NCBI GenBank assembly: GCA_036652795.1
Contig: JAVVVD010000007.1
Span: 1-64,000, forward strand
Reading direction: 5' to 3'
Length of the DNA: 64,000 nucleotides
DNA from: JAVVVD01 sp036652795
GTDB lineage: Bacteria > Bacillota > Clostridia > Christensenellales > CAG-138
Positions 58,557-64,000 of this stretch are shown here, piece after piece. Made by a program: the position numbers and the translations under genes. The notes under the pieces were generated by a model. The model saw nothing but the letters and a program-made list of their open reading frames with translations. It was not told the origin of the DNA and did no database searches. Positions within the stretch are counted from its first letter, which is position 1. Each line of letters starts with the position of its first letter.

Positions 58557-58579
58557 GCGGGCGGTCAATGGCCGCCCGC
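58557..58579 (-). terminator. Terminator after argF
   Basis: On the minus strand GCGGGCGG/CCGCCCGC stem (8 bp) followed by TTTAGC, 40 bases after the argF stop. Its 3' half and loop are repeated at the alr start. Confidence 0.65.
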
Positions 58580-58618
58580 ACAGGCCGCCAACAGAGCAAA
58601 AGCCCTGAAGGCGTCTTA

Positions 58619-59611
58619 TTATTGCTTGCCTATGGTGGCTACCATAACGGCCTTTATCGTGTGCATACGGTTTTCCGCCTCGTCAAACACCTTAGAATGC
58701 TTGCTGCGGAACACCTCATCGGAAACCTCCATCTCCTTGATGCCGAATTTTTCGTACATCTCCTGCCCAACGCTGGTTTCAAGGTCATGGAATGCAGGCA
58801 GGCAGTGCAGGAATATCACCTCAGGATTGCCCGTCATGTTTATCATATCCATTGTCACGCGATATGGGGTAAGCAGCTTAATGCGTTCCTCAAATTGCGC
58901 TTCCTCGCCCATTGATACCCATACGTCTGTATATATGGCATCCGCGCCCTTTACGGCAGCCACATCCTCTGAAAAGCTAATTAGCGCGCCTGTCTGCTCC
59001 GCTACCTTGCGCATTTGGGCAACTAATTCCTCTTGCGGCCACAGGTTTTTAGGCGCTATGCCAACAAAGCTCATCCCGCACTTAGCCGCGCCGATCATAA
59101 GCGAATTGCCCATGTTATTGCGCGCGTCTCCCACATAGCATAGCTTTACCTTGTTTAGCGGCTTATGCACATGCTCCTCAATGGTCATGAAATCCGCAAG
59201 TATCTGCGTAGGATGATACATATCCGTAAGGCCGTTCCACACCGGCACACCAGAAAAACGTGCCAGTGCCTCCACAGCCTCCTGCTTAAAGCCGCGGTAT
59301 TCGATGCCGTCATAGAAGCGCCCAAGCACCTTTGCCGTATCCTCCAGCGATTCCTTTTTACCCATCTGGCTGTTTGAAAGGAATGTCACGTGCGCGCCCT
59401 CATCAAGACAAGCCACCTCAAACGCGCAGCGAGTACGCGTGGAGGTTTTGTCGAAAAGCAGCACCACGTTCTTGCCCTCAAGCAGGTTATTGTGCACTCC
59501 AAGGCGCTTTTTTGTCTTAAGCTCGTGCGAAAGATCCAGCAGATATCTTATTTCTTCAGGTGTAAAATCCTTGAGGGTAAGGAGCGAGCGTCCCTTTAGA
59601 TTTACTGGCAT
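58619..59611 (-). CDS. argF: Ornithine carbamoyltransferase
   Basis: A 330-residue enzyme that interconverts ornithine plus carbamoyl phosphate with citrulline. Carbamoyl-phosphate site S-T-R-T-R near 57, H-P-T-Q near 135, the ornithine loop S-M-G-E near 235 and H-C-L-P near 273 are all present. It may run in the catabolic direction (ATP via carbamate kinase) or make arginine; context with ornithine racemase favours ornithine catabolism. Start ATG 59611, with AGGAG upstream; earlier in-frame codons lie within the orr end. It lies 22 bases after orr. Confidence 0.95.
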   Translation of the reverse strand: MPVNLKGRSLLTLKDFTPEEIRYLLDLSHELKTKKRLGVHNNLLEGKNVVLLFDKTSTRTRCAFEVACLDEGAHVTFLSNSQMGKKESLEDTAKVLGRFYDGIEYRGFKQEAVEALARFSGVPVWNGLTDMYHPTQILADFMTIEEHVHKPLNKVKLCYVGDARNNMGNSLMIGAAKCGMSFVGIAPKNLWPQEELVAQMRKVAEQTGALISFSEDVAAVKGADAIYTDVWVSMGEEAQFEERIKLLTPYRVTMDMINMTGNPEVIFLHCLPAFHDLETSVGQEMYEKFGIKEMEVSDEVFRSKHSKVFDEAENRMHTIKAVMVATIGKQ

Positions 59612-59633
59612 AACATTTTTCTCCTTGTATGTT

Positions 59634-60698
59634 TTATTTGTATTGTTTTTGTATGTATCGGCCTGTATAGGCCTTGAGCAGCGCACCATAATCCGGTGTA
59701 AAATCCACCGTATCGCCCACCCTATATTCGCTTGCGCGCGTCAGATCCAGTATTGTATGGTCCGAGCTGCCGCCCAATATATCTATCCGCTTATCCCTTG
59801 GCACAAGTCCATCGGTGTTTGTATCCTGACGGCCTAGCGCCAAAATACCGCGCAGCATCTCGCCCTTATCAATAAACGCGACCTGCTCGCCAAAGGCGTT
59901 CGCGCCCGCCTTGCCTATTGGAAAGCTTGGCTTGCGCTGTACTTCCACAAGCGCGGCGCTAAGCGTAAACGCATCGCCGTAGTAACCGTTCATAAGTCTG
60001 CCCACAGATGTATCGGAGCCCAGCAGATATGCTTCGCCTATGCGTAGATTTGTGATACCCTTGGGTACTTCGCCCGCATAGATCATCCCCATTGTGGACG
60101 AGTTGCCGCCAGACACCATGGGTATTGGGATTGAAAACCTTTCGCGCAGGCGCTCGGTTATCATAATCAAGCCGCCAAGGTTTGTTTTATCCGGCATTAT
60201 ACCGCCAAAGCATGTAAGATTTACGCCCACGCCATACAGCTCAAGCTCCGGAAAATCCAGCACGGCCGCCGCCGTTTTTATTATTGCCGCCTCATCGCCA
60301 AAGAACACGCCTTCGCGCAGGTCGCCCATATCCACCATAAGCACAATCCTGTGCCTGCGCCGCTGTGCCTTTGCCGCCTCGCCCAGCAGACGTATTGTGG
60401 CAATCTCACTGTTAAGGCTGATTTCGCTGTTAGCCACAACGTCCTGCACCTCACCCGGCATGGGTATGCGTATGAGCATACGTGGTTTATCCGTCATTAT
60501 TCCAGCAAGGTTAAGTATCCTTGAATCTGCAATAAAATCCACATCGGTTGTGTTTATAAGCTCCGTTATTCTGGGCTGTGCGCAAACGCACTTGGTTACG
60601 GCCGCCATTGTTAAGCCGTTTGCATGGCATAGCGCACAGAGTTTATCTATATTATGCTTGAGCTTGACCAGGTCTGCCGTAATAAGCGGATAATTCAT
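59634..60698 (-). CDS. orr: Ornithine racemase (alanine-racemase-fold)
   Basis: A 354-residue PLP enzyme with an N-terminal barrel (PLP Lys in V-T-K-C-V near residue 36) and a C-terminal beta domain, resembling the ornithine racemase of clostridial ornithine fermentation. It converts L-ornithine to D-ornithine, the substrate of OraE. Context is strong: it overlaps the glmL-like stop by four bases and lies in the same run as oraE. The substrate could in principle be another amino acid, but the context makes ornithine likely. Confidence 0.88.
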   Translation of the reverse strand: MNYPLITADLVKLKHNIDKLCALCHANGLTMAAVTKCVCAQPRITELINTTDVDFIADSRILNLAGIMTDKPRMLIRIPMPGEVQDVVANSEISLNSEIATIRLLGEAAKAQRRRHRIVLMVDMGDLREGVFFGDEAAIIKTAAAVLDFPELELYGVGVNLTCFGGIMPDKTNLGGLIMITERLRERFSIPIPMVSGGNSSTMGMIYAGEVPKGITNLRIGEAYLLGSDTSVGRLMNGYYGDAFTLSAALVEVQRKPSFPIGKAGANAFGEQVAFIDKGEMLRGILALGRQDTNTDGLVPRDKRIDILGGSSDHTILDLTRASEYRVGDTVDFTPDYGALLKAYTGRYIQKQYK

Positions 60699-62053
60699 AT
60701 TCCCATGCTCCGTTTCATCAGCGTCAGGGCTGCCTGTGGATATTTTTTGCTCATCACGCCCAACGACGCCATTATGTAGTCATTATCAAACAGCATCTCA
60801 AGCTCGCCCAGCTTGGGAAAAAGCATCATGCCGTTTTTATTGCAGCCAGCCATTGTTTCAAGCAGCGCTTCCCTATGAACCAGCCGTGTAAGCGCCCCGC
60901 CCGTGCCTATTATATACTTTATCTGCGTCAGGTCTTTGCCTTCCGCTACCGTTTGGCGGCCCGATGGGGTATATATATACCTCAGTGCGCCCGCATGCCG
61001 CACAAGCGCCACAACGCCCGCCTCACGGCACAGCCGCTCCGTCAGTCTAAGCTGCGCCTCGCTCTGCGGTATTGGCAGGTATTCGCTCATCACCTCATCC
61101 ACATCCAGCCCAAGCTCATTTTCAAGCGCGGACTTGCCGATCATGGAAACAAGGTTCTTCGCATTCACATACAGCCCTAAGTCGCCCTCCACGGTGCGCT
61201 TGGCAAACGGCTCGGGCGATGTTGCTATCCGTGCAATCTCATCAGATCCCGCGCTCACCGAATGCACATCCGTAGTCGCCCCGCCTATATCCACAACCAC
61301 CAGATCCCCTATATCCTTTTGCAATATCGTCGCCGCCTGCATCACAGCGCCCGGCGTTGGCATTATGCTGCCTGTTACCATATCGCGTATATGCAGCATG
61401 CCTGGCGCTTTGACGATATGCTCTTCAAACACATCATGTATTACGCGGCGCGTTGGCTCTATATTCAGTTTATCCAGCTTGGGATACACATTTTCCGCCA
61501 AGTAGCAGCTTTGCCCGGCCGCTTCAAACATCGCCTTAACGGCGGATCGATTTTGCACATTCCCCGCATATATCACAGGTACGCCTAACTTTAGCTTGCA
61601 GATACGCCGCGCATTTTCAAGCGCCGTTTCTCGCTCGCCATAGTCCGTTCCACCGGCGATAAGTATGAGGTTGGGGTCTGTTGCAATTATATCCCCTATA
61701 TCATAATCCGTAAGCTTGCCCGCCGTAGCCAGCTTGACTATCGCGCCCGCGCCCAGGGCGGCAGCCTCCGCCGCCTTAACCGTCATTTCGTACACTAAAC
61801 CATGCACGCACATACGCAGGCCGCCCGCCGCTGAGCTGGTGGCAAACATCTCGCCATATTCCACCGTTTCCCCCAAGCTGCGTTCAAGCCCACGTATAGC
61901 TGACGCAAGGCCTATCCTCACATCGCCTTGCGCTACGCTTGTGGCCGATTGTCCTTGCCCTATAAAGCGCGGCGCCGCAGTGGTTATACCATCAAATGCG
62001 TTGACAAGCGTTGTTGTAGAGCCGATCTCGGCCACCAGTACGTCGATGAACAT
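60695..62053 (-). CDS. GlmL/MutL-family protein of the aminomutase cluster
   Basis: A 452-residue ASKHA-type ATPase-fold protein. It has the N-terminal phosphate loop E-I-G-S-T-T-T near residue 9, G-G-T-D-Y-G-E near 130 and the second phosphate motif V-V-D-I-G-G-A-T-T-D near 255. Relatives (GlmL) accompany B12-dependent glutamate and ornithine mutases and are thought to act as chaperones or reactivases of the cobalamin enzyme. I start at ATG 62053 (GAGGAG close upstream). It lies between oraE and orr and shares their transcript. Confidence 0.88.
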   Translation of the reverse strand: MFIDVLVAEIGSTTTLVNAFDGITTAAPRFIGQGQSATSVAQGDVRIGLASAIRGLERSLGETVEYGEMFATSSAAGGLRMCVHGLVYEMTVKAAEAAALGAGAIVKLATAGKLTDYDIGDIIATDPNLILIAGGTDYGERETALENARRICKLKLGVPVIYAGNVQNRSAVKAMFEAAGQSCYLAENVYPKLDKLNIEPTRRVIHDVFEEHIVKAPGMLHIRDMVTGSIMPTPGAVMQAATILQKDIGDLVVVDIGGATTDVHSVSAGSDEIARIATSPEPFAKRTVEGDLGLYVNAKNLVSMIGKSALENELGLDVDEVMSEYLPIPQSEAQLRLTERLCREAGVVALVRHAGALRYIYTPSGRQTVAEGKDLTQIKYIIGTGGALTRLVHREALLETMAGCNKNGMMLFPKLGELEMLFDNDYIMASLGVMSKKYPQAALTLMKRSMGI

Positions 62054-62162
62054 AGCTCCTCTTTTTCTGCCCGTTTCCGGCACAAAGTTTTATGCTGATG
62101 CGCAATACGCGCCCATACACACAGGCAAATCCAAGTTTAAACATGTGCCGTTATCTTCCGCT

Positions 62163-62196
62163 ACACCGGCGGTCTTTTTCAAAAGGCCGCCGGTGT
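62163..62196 (-). terminator. Intercistronic hairpin after oraE
   Basis: A 10-bp perfect GC-rich stem ACACCGGCGG/CCGCCGGTGT with an inner CTTTT/AAAAG pairing, eight bases after the oraE stop. There is no T run, so it is probably a stabiliser or partial terminator before glmL. Confidence 0.6.
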
Positions 62197-62203
62197 TCTG
62201 GTT

Positions 62204-64000
62204 TTATTTGCCCTCAAGTTCCCTGCGGCGCTTAACCAGGAATGTTGCCACATGGTTGCCATGGCTTCCACGCCCAAATCCAACGTCCGCACCGGCCTTG
62301 CGTGCCTGCGCATCGTCTATCTGAGTGCCACCGGATACGAATATCAGCTTATCGCGCACACCCATCTCACGAGCCAGCTTATCTATTTTGGCGATATTCT
62401 TATAGTGGATATCGTCATGGCTTATTATGGTCGACGCCAGCATAGCGTCCGCGTTGAGTTCTATGGCAGCATTTACCAATTTTTCGGGCGCTACCGAGGT
62501 GCCAAGATAATGCACCTCTATCCCATATTTTTCAATGCCGCCATGCTTTATATCTATTATTTCGCGCAGACCAACTGAATGCTCATCCTCACCTATAGTC
62601 CCGCATACCACGCGCATAGGTTTTTCCTCTATTGCCGCGCGAAGATCGTCCTCGCTCAGTATATCCGGCTCCTTTGGTATCACAAGCTCATCGATATTAA
62701 GAGCGAATGGAACCTTACCCTTTATCTCTATACGCGTGCCTTCAGCTCCGTGCATTACCTCGCGGTTTATAACCTCAACATCCGTTAGGTTCATTCTTAG
62801 GCCGCATTCAATCGCCGCCGCCTCCGCGATATGGCGCTCCGTCGGGAAAAACATGGTAATTAGCACCGTTCCATCCGCCAGCCATTCCATCTCGGGGCGT
62901 ATCAGCTTGGCATCCGGTTGTGCAAACTCTTTAATGTCCTCCATGCGCACATTAACATTATCCCTCTCGTCCAACTCATCTATATAGACTATCTTTTCGG
63001 GGCATTCCAGTGTGCAGCCGCCGATCAAATCGCTGGGGTTGGCGGCGCCATACTGGGCAATGTTGTTGTAGCCGTAGTGCGCGCTTACGGGCGCCATATA
63101 ATCCTGCTCGCGCTTGAATATCGTGCCGGCGCCTATACCGCCGTTTAGCTTTCTCGCGATGCCATCGCCATTGCGCTCCGGGTATAGACCGCTATCCACG
63201 AACATGCCCTCTTCAACTGCGGCAAAATAGCCGCCCATCTCAAGCATCTCCTCCATGAAAAGCACGGCACGCTCCTTAAGCTCCCTTGCCTTATCGCGTA
63301 GATATCCATCCTGCTTGAGCTGCACCATCTCCATAAGCCCATCAAGGCCCACCAACGTCTGTTTGGCGGTATCGCACGCCTCGATGTTGTATATGTGCCA
63401 TGGCACGTTGCGTCCCTCGTCTGGGGTGATGGTGGACTGTATGTCAGCGCTTGTCAGCTTGCTAACCAGCATATTGAGCACATGGGTAACTGTGGCCTCG
63501 CGTGTGGACGCCTCGATGTACTTTGTGTTCATCTGCGCGCGCATACGATATTCGTGAAACAGCTCGCGCAGCGCCACAGCGTATGGCATATCCATATACA
63601 CGCATGGTGCAGGGGTCGCTGTTGGCGGCACTGTCGAAAGGCAGATATTCTTCTTTGGTATACCAACAGAGGCTGAGAATATTGCATTTATCGCATGCTG
63701 CACCATCAGCTCCGGCATTACCTTCCACGCCTCACGCGCGGTGGCGTTGGCGTTATGCGCGCCATCTATCTGCGCCATGCCAGCCCATGCAATGATCTGC
63801 TTGCTCTCACATGCGTCAACAAAGGAACGTGTCATGTTGATATTGCGGTATATCACATTATACTGCGGATCCTGATGCACGCCATTTACACCTTCCTCGG
63901 CGAACATAACAGCAATATCCGGGCCGGCAACACCTGATACATAGGAATGATAGTTGATTGGCCTTCCCACCTCGTCCTCTATCATATCAAGTGCCTTGCG
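62204..64000 (-). CDS. oraE: D-ornithine 4,5-aminomutase beta subunit (5' end beyond window)
   Basis: Open from the right edge; 598 codons are visible of the 740 or so usual for OraE. The enzyme uses PLP and adenosylcobalamin to convert D-ornithine to 2,4-diaminopentanoate in ornithine fermentation. The TIM barrel is followed by the cobalamin-binding domain with E-D-E-H-S-V-G (D-x-H-x-x-G, His below cobalt) near visible residue 480 and the G-G-T/S-G-S motif near the C-terminus (F-V-S-G-G-T-Q, F-G-R-G-S-H-G). The partner oraS should lie just right of the window. It heads the visible oraE-glmL-orr-argF run. Confidence 0.93.
   Translation of the reverse strand, partial: RKALDMIEDEVGRPINYHSYVSGVAGPDIAVMFAEEGVNGVHQDPQYNVIYRNINMTRSFVDACESKQIIAWAGMAQIDGAHNANATAREAWKVMPELMVQHAINAIFSASVGIPKKNICLSTVPPTATPAPCVYMDMPYAVALRELFHEYRMRAQMNTKYIEASTREATVTHVLNMLVSKLTSADIQSTITPDEGRNVPWHIYNIEACDTAKQTLVGLDGLMEMVQLKQDGYLRDKARELKERAVLFMEEMLEMGGYFAAVEEGMFVDSGLYPERNGDGIARKLNGGIGAGTIFKREQDYMAPVSAHYGYNNIAQYGAANPSDLIGGCTLECPEKIVYIDELDERDNVNVRMEDIKEFAQPDAKLIRPEMEWLADGTVLITMFFPTERHIAEAAAIECGLRMNLTDVEVINREVMHGAEGTRIEIKGKVPFALNIDELVIPKEPDILSEDDLRAAIEEKPMRVVCGTIGEDEHSVGLREIIDIKHGGIEKYGIEVHYLGTSVAPEKLVNAAIELNADAMLASTIISHDDIHYKNIAKIDKLAREMGVRDKLIFVSGGTQIDDAQARKAGADVGFGRGSHGNHVATFLVKRRRELEGK

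Overview
The window looks like a chromosomal segment of an anaerobic, amino-acid-fermenting Clostridia-type Firmicute of intermediate GC. This rests on the gene order rpsF-ssb-rpsR / yybS-gdpP-rplI-dnaB, strong AGGAGG ribosome sites, a T-box leader, a PPi-type phosphofructokinase, LytR-CpsA-Psr proteins, Fe-S flavoenzymes and a D-ornithine aminomutase/ornithine racemase cluster. I see no rRNA, tRNA, CRISPR array, transposase, integrase or phage gene. The only gap between genes longer than 300 bases (7649-8139) is occupied by the trpB T-box leader, a small upstream reading frame and two divergent promoters.

Layout: 1-3.9 kb, a truncated secreted acidic protein with a structured leader (minus) and a plus-strand group (GNAT, stand-alone Smr, membrane protein, DegV). 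4-9.4 kb, a PilT-like ATPase followed by a BTAD/degenerate-GGDEF regulator, a lone trpB under a Trp-type T-box, and PPi-PFK. 9.4-13.3 kb, an AGCS amino-acid/Na+ symporter divergent from an AraC regulator, a small membrane protein and a lipoprotein amidase. 13.3-21.4 kb, an OYE-type Fe-S flavoenzyme with both aconitase-X subunits, two small envelope genes, and an acyl-CoA ligase overlapping an E2/CAT-like protein that lacks the catalytic His. 21.5-33.8 kb, housekeeping genes: dnaB, rplI, gdpP, yybS, rpsR, ssb, rpsF, gltX, glnS, a ProX-type editing deacylase, rlmH, yycJ and a split chromate transporter.

33.9-49 kb: a rubredoxin-like/NADH oxidoreductase fusion, a lipoprotein, two LCP wall-polymer ligases, a GltS-like carrier, a PlsC acyltransferase with a zinc-ribbon tail, a YfcC carrier, an Fe-S aldo-keto reductase, a HAD phosphatase, the Pit/DUF47 phosphate pair and an M20 peptidase. 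49-64 kb: an HD protein, a DRE-TIM citrate/homocitrate/isopropylmalate-synthase-like enzyme behind a 26-bp palindromic operator, a complete branched-chain amino-acid ABC transporter (livJHMGF), a small hydrophobic protein, an alpha/beta hydrolase, alr, and the ornithine block argF-orr-glmL-oraE, which runs off the right edge.

How it fits together: amino-acid uptake (Liv, AGCS, GltS-like, YfcC-like), peptide cleavage (M20) and ornithine catabolism (Orr makes D-ornithine, OraE rearranges it with a GlmL-type partner, ArgF links ornithine to citrulline/carbamoyl phosphate) suggest a life on amino acids. The flavoenzyme plus aconitase-X module may be an unrecognised dehydration/reduction route serving as an electron sink. 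Several promoters match consensus very well. Three genes (araC-like, plsC, second LCP gene) have their -10 box 6-7 bases before ATG and no ribosome site, so they are probably leaderless.
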